Of a DNA stretch of 64,000 bases, positions 36,166 to 43,701 are shown in pieces. The DNA comes from a bacterium SCSIO 12741. GTDB taxonomy: Bacteria > Bacteroidota > Bacteroidia > Flavobacteriales_G > Salibacteraceae. The position numbers and the translations under genes are program-made. The stretch spans positions 4,278,594 to 4,342,593 of the forward strand of contig CP073749.1 of the NCBI GenBank assembly GCA_024398055.1, in the 5' to 3' direction. The notes under the pieces were generated by a model, which worked only from the letters and a program-made list of their open reading frames with translations, did no database searches and was not told where the DNA came from. Positions within the stretch are counted from its first letter, which is position 1. The number at the start of each line of letters is the position of its first letter.

Positions 36166-36686
36166 GCGGTCAAGTACCTTTCCCGAATAATTCTTTGGTG
36201 ATGCTTACCATGGCCTGCGGTCAAATATCCAATGGCTACCACGGTTAAGTCTGCCCCGTTGGCATTGCCCGTTCCGGCCATCATATCGTCATCAAAACTG
36301 CGGTACATGGCCAATGTGCCTTGACGTACTAAGTCAAATTCGGTACACATTTCAGCCATACTTCGCCGGTCAGCACGGGATTCTGGAACAAAGGCATCGT
36401 GATCGTATCCCGGCAGGGAAATACTGTCCTTACGAGCAAATCGCAATGCCCGATTGGCAAAAATCCGCTCGGTATCAATCAAATGCTGAAAGAGTTCTTT
36501 GATCGACCATTTTCCTTCAGCATAACGATGTAGTCCTTGCTCATCAGAGATTTGGGAAAAGAAGTTCAAGGTTTCAACTCGGTTATTTTCCAAAGCTGTC
36601 ATCAAATCGTTCTCGTCTACCAAATCAATATATCTGGTAAAGTATGGATTATAGGTCCCTTCTTTAGGTTTAGCTACAGTCATCAT
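36162..36686 (-). CDS. DinB-family (YfiT-like) protein
   Basis: A 174-residue four-helix-bundle protein of the DinB_2/DUF664 kind, unrelated to polymerase IV. Conserved metal-site blocks are present: GKWSIKELFQHLIDTERIF (His), LPGYDHDAFV and YLTAGHGKHHQRII (His pair). Members are metal-dependent hydrolases or thiol transferases with mostly unknown substrates. It starts immediately after the stop of the monooxygenase gene, so the two are coupled. The last 4 bp overlap the convergent peroxidase gene. Confidence 0.85.
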   Translation of the reverse strand: MMTVAKPKEGTYNPYFTRYIDLVDENDLMTALENNRVETLNFFSQISDEQGLHRYAEGKWSIKELFQHLIDTERIFANRALRFARKDSISLPGYDHDAFVPESRADRRSMAEMCTEFDLVRQGTLAMYRSFDDDMMAGTGNANGADLTVVAIGYLTAGHGKHHQRIIRERYLTA

Positions 36687-37019
36687 CTATTCTTTTGGTT
36701 TTGTCCATCCATACTCCCGCTCCACCTTGCAGATTCGTGTATGAAAGGCCTCATAAAACTTCTCTCGTCCTATTTTCTTGGCAGCTGCATGTTCAGCATT
36801 GGCCCGCCAGGCTTGAATGGATTCCAAATCGCGCCAATAGACAGCCGTAACACCAATGTTGTTGCGAGCACTTTCCATTCCCAGAAACCCAGGCTGCTGA
36901 ACGGCCAGATTGCTGATGTAATCATTCAATTCCTGATACTCCTCCTCCGCCTGATTGGTACGAATGGAGGTAAAAATGACCGCGTAGTAAGGCGGCTCCA
37001 GATTGCCAACTAATGCCAT
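36687..37019 (-). CDS. Antibiotic biosynthesis monooxygenase (ABM) domain protein
   Basis: A 110-residue ferredoxin-fold protein. The pattern YYAVIFTSIRTNQAEEEYQELNDYISNLAVQQPGFLGMESARN, then ITAVYW-type strands and WRANAEHAAAKKIGREKFYEAF, is characteristic of stand-alone ABM proteins, which act as small monooxygenases or heme-associated enzymes. No substrate can be given. It is directly followed by the DinB-family gene. Confidence 0.85.
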   Translation of the reverse strand: MALVGNLEPPYYAVIFTSIRTNQAEEEYQELNDYISNLAVQQPGFLGMESARNNIGVTAVYWRDLESIQAWRANAEHAAAKKIGREKFYEAFHTRICKVEREYGWTKPKE

Positions 37020-37024
37020 GACTC

Positions 37025-37110
37025 GAATTTAGGAATTTTGAATTCTGAATTTCCCATGTTGAACTTTGAATAGCGAGACTAAGTAATCACGTTTCAGAAT
37101 TCAGCCGCAA
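37025..37110. repeat. GAATTC-rich fuzzy inverted repeat
   Basis: The 74 bp gap and the end of the aminotransferase gene hold TTGAATTCTGAATTTCCC and TTCAGAATTCAG, complementary to each other. The same type occurs at 49820-49920 and, more diverged, at 14605-14705. Confidence 0.5.
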
Positions 37111-38239
37111 GGGCATCTCTGAGTTTAAGCAAATCATCTCGGTCGTTAAATACATTAATAGACAACCTCAGTGCACGGCCTCGCATGGAGATATAAACAC
37201 GTTGGTCATCCAGACGAGCCTTGAGTTGATCCGGATCGATATGATCGGGTAAGGTAAAGCCAAAGAGATGGCTGGCCCAGTATTTCTGATCTTCAAAATT
37301 CCCCAGATCGGACAAGAGTTCAACCGCCTGTTCAGCCATTTCTGAGGTATAAGCGGAAAGCTGATCAACACCCCACTCCATCACCTGGCTTAAAGATTCG
37401 GCCAACATGGGAAGATGAATCAACGAAGCATGCTCACCAACCGAATAACGCTGTCCTTTGGGACGAAGTTCCCCGCTGTAATTGATCAAATTTCTAAAGT
37501 CATCAGACCCCTTTCTGGTAATCCAATTGTCCTCAATCGGGATTCCTTTATCAAAATACTCACCGTAGTAGGCCAATCCTAATCCGTAAGGACCAAGCAA
37601 CCACTTGTAACCCGCCGTTATCAGAGCATCGGGTTGAATTTCGGCTATGGAAAAAGGTTGAGCCCCAATCCATTGAGATCCATCCACAATCAATAACGCA
37701 TCGTTTTTACGCGATTTGTCTCGAAGTGCTTTTAAGTCAAACAATGTACCGTCGGACCACATTAAAGGTGCCACCGAAACCACACGGGTATGTTCATCAA
37801 TGGCATCGAGCAATGCCTGGTTCCAATTCTCTCCCTTGTTAATTCCTTCAGGCGCTGCTACCTTGCGGAGTTCCGCACCGGCCTCCTGGGTAATACGCAT
37901 CCAGGGATAGATGTTGCTGGGAAACTGACCATCAGCCACTACTACGTTCTCCGATGGCTTCAATTTGATTTGAGCCGCTGCATTAGACAAGCCATAGGAA
38001 GCGGAAGGAATAAGAGCAATTCGATCCGGATCGGAATTACCAATAAACTCCGAAAACTTCTCCCGAAGCATCCGAACAGGTTCAAAGAAATCGTCCTTCC
38101 CTATTTGCCAGGGATTACCGATGCGCTCAATGGAATGCTTCCCCACCTCTTGGCAGCGAATTAGCGAAGGGGCGAAATAGGCATTGTTCAGGTAAGTGAC
38201 ACCGGCATCTAAGGAGAATTTATCTTTTTGTGTTTTCAT
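37094..38239 (-). CDS. PLP-dependent aminotransferase class V
   Basis: A 381-residue fold-type I enzyme related to cysteine desulfurases and isopenicillin epimerases. The PLP-binding Lys is at about 212 (ITAGYKWLLGPYGLG), with the Asp that contacts the ring nitrogen in LLIVDGSQWIGA and a phosphate loop in ALIPSASYGLSNAA. It lacks an obvious sulfur-transfer Cys loop. The substrate is unknown. Its ATG overlaps the stop of the upstream acetyltransferase by 4 bp. Confidence 0.88.
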   Translation of the reverse strand: MKTQKDKFSLDAGVTYLNNAYFAPSLIRCQEVGKHSIERIGNPWQIGKDDFFEPVRMLREKFSEFIGNSDPDRIALIPSASYGLSNAAAQIKLKPSENVVVADGQFPSNIYPWMRITQEAGAELRKVAAPEGINKGENWNQALLDAIDEHTRVVSVAPLMWSDGTLFDLKALRDKSRKNDALLIVDGSQWIGAQPFSIAEIQPDALITAGYKWLLGPYGLGLAYYGEYFDKGIPIEDNWITRKGSDDFRNLINYSGELRPKGQRYSVGEHASLIHLPMLAESLSQVMEWGVDQLSAYTSEMAEQAVELLSDLGNFEDQKYWASHLFGFTLPDHIDPDQLKARLDDQRVYISMRGRALRLSINVFNDRDDLLKLRDALAAEF

Positions 38240-38847
38240 CGATCATATAGGTTTAGGGTTTCCTCAGCCATTTCGAGAATCTCTTGGCCAACCTCTGTTT
38301 TAAGAATGCCTTGAATCGCTCGAATCTCTTCGGGTTCACTTCGGCTCTCATCCAGTACCAGCTCAAACCATTCGGTGCTATGCCAGGAACCCAGCTTAAA
38401 ACCAGCATCTTTGAAGGTGGCAAAAGATTCAAAACCAAGACTTTCGTGAAGAGCTTTACTTCCAGCATTGGGCGCGGTCATAACGCCGTATAAACGCTTG
38501 TATCCCTGCATCGTAGATAAGGCAATCAGAGCATGGTACAATATCCGACCAATGCCTCTACCACGAAAATCTTCGTGTAAGTAGATGGAACTTTCAGCCA
38601 CCCATTGATAAGCTATACGCTGCCGAAAAGTTGCCGTGTAAACATAGGCAATCACCTTACCTTTCCACAGACAAACCAACCAAAGGTGCTTTTGCAGGAC
38701 AACTTTAACCCTTTGGGCTATTTCGGCCGAAGTAGGAACCTCGTTTTCAAAGGTTACGGCATTGTTGAGAACAAATGGACGGTAAATGTCCAAAATACCA
38801 TCGGCATCACCCTCTTCTGCCAAACGTATTTGATAACCCTGATTCAT
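38236..38847 (-). CDS. GNAT N-acetyltransferase (phosphinothricin acetyltransferase-like)
   Basis: A 203-residue GNAT enzyme. The acetyl-CoA loop reads HEDFRGRGIGRILYHALI, followed by LYGVMTAPNAGSKALHESLGFESFATFKDAGFKLGSWHSTEWFEL, a pattern typical of the PAT/Pat subfamily that acetylates small amines. The N-terminus (IYRPFVLNNAVTFENEVPT) fits too. The extra C-terminal 30 residues (EEIRAIQGILKTEVGQ) are not part of the core fold. It is coupled to the aminotransferase gene. Confidence 0.88.
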   Translation of the reverse strand: MNQGYQIRLAEEGDADGILDIYRPFVLNNAVTFENEVPTSAEIAQRVKVVLQKHLWLVCLWKGKVIAYVYTATFRQRIAYQWVAESSIYLHEDFRGRGIGRILYHALIALSTMQGYKRLYGVMTAPNAGSKALHESLGFESFATFKDAGFKLGSWHSTEWFELVLDESRSEPEEIRAIQGILKTEVGQEILEMAEETLNLYDR

Positions 38848-38885
38848 GGCTTTCGAAATTAGCCGAAATTGATTTTACCGGCTGT

Positions 38886-39392
38886 TCATACGCATACATA
38901 TTTCACCTTTTTTACCAGAAGCATTTTCTCTTGAATCCGCTCTGCATCGCTTTGCAGTGATTCTAAATAATCGGAATCTGTGGTTTCAAGTTGTGCCTCC
39001 CTCAGCCAGTGCAAGGCTTGATCGTAGGCTCGTTTCTTTTCATTTATTAAAGCACGGAGTTGATACAGCCAATCTTTGCGTGACTCGGGGTGGCTCAATG
39101 TTTTACTCACCCATTGCTCCCCCTGATGAAAACGACCTTGCCTAATCAATAACCGGGCAAGGTGATAACCTACCAACCAATAATCGGGGTTTTCCTGCAA
39201 GGCTCTGCGGTAATAATCTTCCGCTCCCTGAGAATCCTGAAGTTGTTCATACCTCAAGCGTCCCATAAGGTACAAAGCTCCAGGATGCCCCTCTTCCATC
39301 CTTAAGGCTCGTTCAAGGTTTTCCAGCGATTCTTCCAAATTGTAGGGGTAATCCTCTTTGGCCTGTAAATAATATTGATCTGCTTGTGTCAT
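38886..39392 (-). CDS. TPR-repeat protein downstream of the rtcB-prfH genes
   Basis: A 168-residue, probably cytoplasmic protein made of tetratricopeptide helices (NLEESLENLERALRMEEGHPGALYLMGRL, GAEDYYRRALQENPDYWLVGYHLARLL, KRAYDQALHWLREAQ). TPR arrays bind other proteins. It begins 16 bp after the unknown gene that is coupled to prfH, so it is likely the last gene of that RNA-repair transcript. A scaffold role in repair is an inference from position only. Confidence 0.75.
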   Translation of the reverse strand: MTQADQYYLQAKEDYPYNLEESLENLERALRMEEGHPGALYLMGRLRYEQLQDSQGAEDYYRRALQENPDYWLVGYHLARLLIRQGRFHQGEQWVSKTLSHPESRKDWLYQLRALINEKKRAYDQALHWLREAQLETTDSDYLESLQSDAERIQEKMLLVKKVKYVCV

Positions 39393-39408
39393 TGAGTTTG
39401 TGTTAGAA

Positions 39409-40086
39409 TCAGGAGCGGCAGTGCCGGTCGTAATCCCATTCGTTGTAATTCTTTAGTATTCTTTTGGAGTGTTTACGCTCCTTCCGTCCTTGATGGGCTT
39501 CGTGGCACCACCAGGATTTGTAGTTGTAATTGCTTAGGTCATAATACTCAGGCCGAAGCATCAGTCGTTCAATTTCATCCGATCGACGGTCTAAGTCAGA
39601 ATCAATCACCTTTCGGTGTGTGATGTAAGCTCGCTCCATTTTAGGCCGAAAGAAATAGAGCGGTACCAGTAAATGATACTGATAGCGATACCCTATCCAT
39701 GGGCTCCAACTCTGAACCGTTTTTCGAAACCACTTTTGGGCTTCTTCCGAGAGCAACCGATAGGTCTTTGGACTGATCTTTCTAATTCCGGGGTACAAAA
39801 AGTTCCGATTTTTCATCGGATACTCCTCCCAATACTGGTGCAGCAAAGGTTTATTGGCGGCCCAAATGCGGTATCCACATTTGTCCAAAATTTCCTGAAA
39901 AATGGTGGCATCCGCTCGCCGGGCAATATCATCACGAAGAACCAAAAACTTGAACCAGCCATGGCGAACCGGGTTTTCCAAGGGCTCGTAGCCCAATTTG
40001 CGGTATTCCCAGTTCAGGCGAACTTGTTCTTTTCGCCATTTCATGACTTGTTTTTTCCGACGTCCTTTTTCATGCATAGGTTTCAT
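39409..40086 (-). CDS. Unknown basic protein coupled to prfH
   Basis: A 225-residue protein rich in Arg, Lys, Trp and Tyr, with a strongly basic start (KGRRKKQVMKWRKEQVRL) and end (GRKERKHSKRILKNYNEW). No signal peptide, membrane segment or known domain was recognised. Its composition suggests nucleic-acid or ribosome binding. The ATG overlaps the prfH stop (ATGA at 40083-40086), so it is translationally coupled to the release factor. It may be an undescribed partner in ribosome repair, but nothing in the sequence proves that. Confidence 0.7.
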   Translation of the reverse strand: MKPMHEKGRRKKQVMKWRKEQVRLNWEYRKLGYEPLENPVRHGWFKFLVLRDDIARRADATIFQEILDKCGYRIWAANKPLLHQYWEEYPMKNRNFLYPGIRKISPKTYRLLSEEAQKWFRKTVQSWSPWIGYRYQYHLLVPLYFFRPKMERAYITHRKVIDSDLDRRSDEIERLMLRPEYYDLSNYNYKSWWCHEAHQGRKERKHSKRILKNYNEWDYDRHCRS

Positions 40087-40811
40087 GTCCAGTCAGCCTC
40101 TCTTTTTCCTAACCCTTTGTTCTTCCGACGATCTTTGTGCGGGTCTTTCCTCGCCCGATTGCCTTTGCTTCCGGGTACTGGCTTACGCTTTTCCCGAAAG
40201 TCCATTCCAGTAAATATTTTAACAGGATTTCCACGTTGTAATTCGTTATGATTTTGCCAATCGGCACTTGTTTTAATTCTTAATTCTTCTTGACGCACTC
40301 GAAGCCATTCTGCCTCCAGTCTTTGTCTTGCCAGCTTTTTATTCTGCCATTGTGATCGGTGTTCGGATACCACTACCGAAATGCCGGAAGGCAAGTGTTT
40401 GGCTCGAATAGCCGTGCTCACCTTGTTGACATGTTGTCCTCCAGGACCTCCACTTCTTATGGCCTGATACTCAATATCTCGATCTCGTAAGGCTTCTTCC
40501 GAAGGCGGTTCAAGCATCTTGATTCCGATAAACCAATTTTTGCGTTTGTGGTGGCGTCGATATCGACTTTGACCTATCCAGAGAACAGAACCTTCCCACT
40601 CTCGAATCCAAACCAATTGTTCGGGTTTCACCTTCACGGCGATCAAGGCCGAGAACAAAGTCCCATTTTCGGGTCCCTTCTCCGAGTGAACCACCTGGCA
40701 GTCAAGCCCCTTCCCTCTCCAATCCTGAAGCAGAAACTTGAGCACTTGGGCAACCACCCAACAGCATTCGGCAGGCCCTCTACCCGAGGTTATTTGTAGG
40801 TACTTTTCCAT
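40083..40811 (-). CDS. prfH: Peptide chain release factor H (PrfH)
   Basis: A 242-residue release-factor homologue. The diagnostic N-terminal block ITSGRGPAECCWVV and a WIGQSRYRRHHKRKNWF block distinguish it from RF1 and RF2. The catalytic loop GGPGGQHVNKVSTAIRAKHLPSG is at about 121-140, with GGQ intact. A basic tail rich in Lys and Arg makes it longer than many PrfH proteins. PrfH releases the nascent chain from ribosomes damaged in the decoding centre, working with an RtcB ligase. It starts 4 bp after the rtcB stop. Confidence 0.92.
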   Translation of the reverse strand: MEKYLQITSGRGPAECCWVVAQVLKFLLQDWRGKGLDCQVVHSEKGPENGTLFSALIAVKVKPEQLVWIREWEGSVLWIGQSRYRRHHKRKNWFIGIKMLEPPSEEALRDRDIEYQAIRSGGPGGQHVNKVSTAIRAKHLPSGISVVVSEHRSQWQNKKLARQRLEAEWLRVRQEELRIKTSADWQNHNELQRGNPVKIFTGMDFREKRKPVPGSKGNRARKDPHKDRRKNKGLGKREADWT

Positions 40812-40815
40812 GATT

Positions 40816-42225
40816 TCATCCTTTATCCATTCGTACGATTTTGGGGTAAAACTTCCCCTCCACGCGAACCAATTCTTCTTGTTGTTTCATTACTACTTCC
40901 AAGTCCTTGTATGCTTTTGGAGCTTCGTCCACTCCACCTCCGATCAATTGAATACCCAATCCGTTCAGCATTTTCTTCATGTCACTTCGGGTAAAACTCG
41001 ATCGGGCCTTGGATCTGCTCATCGCTCTTCCTGCCCCATGAGAGGCTGACTGTAAAGCCTCCGAAACTCCTTTTCCTGAAACGATGTATCCTGGTGCCGT
41101 CATAGAACCGGGGATAATTCCCAAGGTTCCGTTTTGAGCTGGTGTCGCCCCTTTTCGGTGAACCACGAATGATTCTCCATTTTGTTGCTCCTCCTTCCAG
41201 GCGAAGTTGTGGTGATTCTCTACCTTGGTCATTGGCCTTAGTCCCAATTCTCGAGAGAGGTTCAGGTGAATCACGTCGTGACAAGCTCTGGCATAATCAC
41301 CGGCCAGATTCATCGCCAACCAGTATTCCTGTCCCGGCTCCGTATCCAGGTCCAGCCACGCCAGGTGCTGAACCGTTTTCGGCAAATGACAGAGATCACG
41401 TGCCAACTGAGTATAGTACTGAGCAATGCTCGCCCCAAAACCCCTTGAACCGGAATGAGAAAGAATTCCCAAGTATTCACCCGGAGGTATTCCCAAGGTT
41501 CCCTCTTGGCTAATTTCTACCCGACCAAACTCCACGAAATGGTTTCCCGATCCGGAAGTTCCAATCTGACGGTAGGCCTTGTCCTTGAGATGGCGAAGAG
41601 GTTCTAAGTCCTGAAATTCAGTGCGATCAAATACCTCGTGATCCCTTCTTGAAAACTGGGTTTTACCAATTCCAAAATGGGTGTGCTTGGTAAGTGCGTT
41701 TTTGAAAGCATGGCGCTGACCGGTAAGCATATTAGCCGGAACATCGTATACTGTCATACACATTCGACAGCCTATATCCAAGCCTACACCGTAAGGTATA
41801 ACCGCATTACGAGTAGCCAATACTCCGCCCACTGGAAGTCCATAGCCTACATGCGCATCGGGCATTAGGGCACCCTTTTCAGCCACGGGTAGACTCATCG
41901 CCTGATCCATTTGCCGAAGGGTCATTTGATCGATAAACTTTTTGCCATAAACCCGATAGGATTTTGGTTCATCCCTCAGCTCATACGATTGAGCTTGAGG
42001 AGTTTCCAATTCCGGTTCAGCAAATTCTTCTGCTAAACGAGACCAGATGGGATCGTCCAGGTATTTTGTTGGATTTGAAAGAACGTCTTGAAGTAGAAAT
42101 AGCTTCTCTTTTTTGGTGGAACGCTTAAAGTGTTTGCCTAAAATTTCAATGGCTAAACTTTTGGATCTATCCGAGTGATATCGAATCCGCTCCAGATCCT
42201 TTCCTCTAATTTTAGAATGGCCCAT
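40816..42225 (-). CDS. rtcB: RNA ligase RtcB (RtcB2-type, with PrfH)
   Basis: About 469 residues from the ATG at 42225 (the longer frame starts with TTG). GTP-dependent RNA ligase joining 2',3'-cyclic phosphate or 3'-phosphate to 5'-OH ends. Metal-binding and catalytic motifs are complete: PDAHVGYGLPVGGV, GVGLDIGCRMC (Mn-binding Cys), GSGNHFVEFG, SHSGSRGFG, ENHHNFAW, RKGATPA, and ASHGAGRAMSR containing the His that is guanylylated. RtcB proteins paired with PrfH have been reported to reseal 16S rRNA cut in the decoding centre by toxin nucleases. It is the first gene of the coupled operon, with two upstream palindromes and an attenuator-like leader. Confidence 0.93.
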   Translation of the reverse strand: MGHSKIRGKDLERIRYHSDRSKSLAIEILGKHFKRSTKKEKLFLLQDVLSNPTKYLDDPIWSRLAEEFAEPELETPQAQSYELRDEPKSYRVYGKKFIDQMTLRQMDQAMSLPVAEKGALMPDAHVGYGLPVGGVLATRNAVIPYGVGLDIGCRMCMTVYDVPANMLTGQRHAFKNALTKHTHFGIGKTQFSRRDHEVFDRTEFQDLEPLRHLKDKAYRQIGTSGSGNHFVEFGRVEISQEGTLGIPPGEYLGILSHSGSRGFGASIAQYYTQLARDLCHLPKTVQHLAWLDLDTEPGQEYWLAMNLAGDYARACHDVIHLNLSRELGLRPMTKVENHHNFAWKEEQQNGESFVVHRKGATPAQNGTLGIIPGSMTAPGYIVSGKGVSEALQSASHGAGRAMSRSKARSSFTRSDMKKMLNGLGIQLIGGGVDEAPKAYKDLEVVMKQQEELVRVEGKFYPKIVRMDKG

Positions 42226-42259
42226 AGCCTTAAATTTCTCCTGGAACCAAATCAATGGA

Positions 42260-42291
42260 CCAAGAATATTAATTACTGATAATCAGTAATT
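42260..42291 (-). promoter_or_regulatory. Perfect palindrome and possible -7 element just before rtcB
   Basis: AATTACTGA and TCAGTAATT form a perfect 9 bp inverted repeat with a 3 bp spacer (42271-42291), 46 bp before the rtcB ATG. On the minus strand TATTCTTG (about 42260-42267) differs by one base from TAnnTTTG. The palindrome would lie between -33 and -7, as for a repressor site. An RNA hairpin is an alternative. Confidence 0.6.
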
Positions 42292-42330
42292 TAAATAATA
42301 AAATAAATGATTAGGGGTTCCGATTGGGCA

Positions 42331-42353
42331 CAAAAAAACCCGATCGGAGGATC
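42331..42353 (-). terminator. Attenuator terminator in the rtcB leader
   Basis: In minus RNA, CCUGAUC pairs with GAUCGGG across a CUCC loop, followed by seven U. The 5' side (ACCUGAUC) can instead pair perfectly with GAUCAGGU that overlaps the stop codon of the upstream 10-codon ORF (about 42386-42393), giving a competing antiterminator. Confidence 0.65.
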
Positions 42354-42391
42354 AGGTGTATAAGGTAAGAACCTGGTTCTTTAAAACCTGA

Positions 42392-42424
42392 TCAACGGAA
42401 TGCTATGGTATTCAAATCGAACAT
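42392..42424 (-). CDS. Candidate leader peptide (10 aa) upstream of rtcB
   Basis: ATG at 42424 encodes MFDLNTIAFR and stops at TGA (42392-42394). A full Shine-Dalgarno sequence AAAGGAGG (42431-42438) lies 6 bp upstream. That is unusual in Bacteroidota, whose genes rarely use one. The Shine-Dalgarno can itself be paired with CTCCT at 42447-42451. The stop codon overlaps the 5' arm of a possible antiterminator. A ribosome finishing this ORF would favour the terminator, while failure to translate it would favour read-through into rtcB. Confidence 0.45.
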   Translation of the reverse strand: MFDLNTIAFR

Positions 42425-42468
42425 AAGCGTCCTCCTTTGCGATATGAGGAGATTCAACAATATGAGTG

Positions 42469-42541
42469 CAAATGAGAAACATTTTTTTGGAAAAACCAAA
42501 TGCTTTTTTTCAATGAACCAGCTTCCATACGTAGTATGGAA
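42469..42541 (-). promoter_or_regulatory. Upstream promoter of the rtcB leader with a palindromic operator
   Basis: On the minus strand TTTG at 42497-42500 and TTTG at 42469-42472 are 24 bp apart, fitting the Bacteroidota -33/-7 spacing, although the TA of the -7 box is absent. About 23 bp further upstream TTCCATAC and GTATGGAA form a perfect 8 bp inverted repeat with a 3 bp spacer (42523-42541). Initiation near 42462 would give a 38 nt leader before the small ORF. Confidence 0.45.
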
Positions 42542-42576
42542 AAAAAATGAAAAGACGTTGATGAATAATTAGCGCA

Positions 42577-42610
42577 TAAAAAAAGCCCAGATCCTTCGAT
42601 CCGAGCTTTT
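42577..42610 (-). terminator. Terminator of the YCII-domain gene
   Basis: In minus RNA a 13 bp stem (AAAAGCUCGGAUC with GAUCUGGGCUUUU, two G-U pairs) closes a GAAG loop and is followed by U residues. It insulates the rtcB leader from the gene at 42632-42967. Confidence 0.75.
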
Positions 42611-42631
42611 GCTTTTTAGAATCTTCAGATT

Positions 42632-42967
42632 TTACATCAAAGGGACACATTCGTGAACTTCGATATCACATCCTCCGGTCCACGCCAAGTGAGGATGCCC
42701 CTCGAGTAAGGCTTTGGCACCGTCCATGCTTTCAGCCTGTAGAATGGAGTAACCGGTAACCTCTTTTTGGCTTGGGGCCGCAGATCCATCTGGCGACAAT
42801 TTCAATCCACCTACCAAGGGAGACCCCAAATCGATGAGTTGATCACCACATTTTTCGGCCCAGGCCATCCAAGGCTTCATGCCTTCGGCTTTTTGTTCAG
42901 GTGTGGCGTCGGCCATCATTTCCATGGCTTCGGCAGGTGCGTGATAAATGACGATGTACTTGTTCAT
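42632..42967 (-). CDS. YCII-related domain protein
   Basis: A 111-residue protein of the YCII/DGPF fold, the ferredoxin-like family also seen in DGPF proteins linked to ECF sigma factors. Blocks include KYIVIYHAPAEAMEMM, GDQLIDLGSPLVGG, TGYSILQAESMDGAKALLEGHPHL and IEVHECVPL. No signal peptide. Members are presumed small-molecule enzymes with a His-Asp pair. It has its own terminator and is not part of the rtcB operon. Confidence 0.85.
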   Translation of the reverse strand: MNKYIVIYHAPAEAMEMMADATPEQKAEGMKPWMAWAEKCGDQLIDLGSPLVGGLKLSPDGSAAPSQKEVTGYSILQAESMDGAKALLEGHPHLAWTGGCDIEVHECVPLM

Positions 42968-43124
42968 AGCTATTGGGTTTTAAGCGTTTCTGTACCTGTG
43001 ACGAACAGATTACTAAAACTTGGACACTGCTTAGTTAAAATTTTCTTTCTGCTCGTCACCCGTTCGTTGCACTTAAGTTACAAAAAGCTCATTAAGTGAA
43101 ACTTACATCGATCAAAAAACTTTT

Positions 43125-43619
43125 TTATCGTTTTACCTTAAAGAAGAACACCTCGCCATATTGTCCATGTAGGTTTTCCCAAACGACGATGAGCTCCTTC
43201 CCTTTTCTCTCCTGAATAAAATATTGCTCATAGCCCAAAGTACCGCCGTCAATATCAAACCAATCTTGTCTTCCATCCATAACCAGGCTACCTCCAGCAT
43301 TAACATGCTGATAGTTTGATGCTTGCCCATCAGATCCAGTAATCGTTACGGTTATATTGAAATCCGCAATTCCATCGTCCGAAAAGGCCATAAAACCTTC
43401 GCTTGAAGTCACGTTTAATCCGCCGTCCATGGTTCCGCCCTCATGGGTATTTTTCCAGGTCGCGTAATTGGTTCCTTCATAAACCGCCACATCTTGTACG
43501 GTGTAGGTTTTACCCTTCAGTTTTCCAGGACCAATTTTCTCTTTGCTACAGCCTGAAGCTATCCAAGCAAACACCATTACCAGTGCTGCCAACTGAATGC
43601 GTTGTATCCAATTCTTCAT
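43125..43619 (-). CDS. Lipoprotein of unknown function, 164 aa
   Basis: The N-terminus has a hydrophobic signal and a lipobox (WIASGC), predicting an outer-membrane or periplasmic lipoprotein. The mature part alternates short beta strands with Gly-rich turns (TYTVQDVAVYEGTNYATWKN, GFMAFSDDGIADFNITVTITG, GGTLGYEQYFIQERKGKELIVVWE), as in lipocalin-like or calycin lipoproteins common in Bacteroidota. No ligand or catalytic site can be named. It is about 80 bp before the metal-efflux adaptor gene end, on the same strand. Confidence 0.65.
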   Translation of the reverse strand: MKNWIQRIQLAALVMVFAWIASGCSKEKIGPGKLKGKTYTVQDVAVYEGTNYATWKNTHEGGTMDGGLNVTSSEGFMAFSDDGIADFNITVTITGSDGQASNYQHVNAGGSLVMDGRQDWFDIDGGTLGYEQYFIQERKGKELIVVWENLHGQYGEVFFFKVKR

Positions 43620-43701
43620 GATCTTATGATTTTATCACAAAGTTTGGATATCGATAATCAACTATCAATAAGGCAGTTGCCTTATATACTCAGCAATCAT
43701 A

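Noticed and set aside
36162-36686. DinB-family protein read as a DNA polymerase IV
   Set aside because: It is a 174-residue four-helix bundle with a His metal site; the Y-family polymerase is at 9064-10284.
39673-40251. Plus-strand frame of 192 codons across the unknown protein and prfH
   Set aside because: It is antisense to prfH, whose GGQ motif and family blocks are complete; no homology or start context supports it.
42523-42541. Palindrome TTCCATAC/GTATGGAA read as a terminator
   Set aside because: The T-run lies on the wrong side for a minus-strand transcript and no plus-strand gene ends nearby; an operator is more likely.
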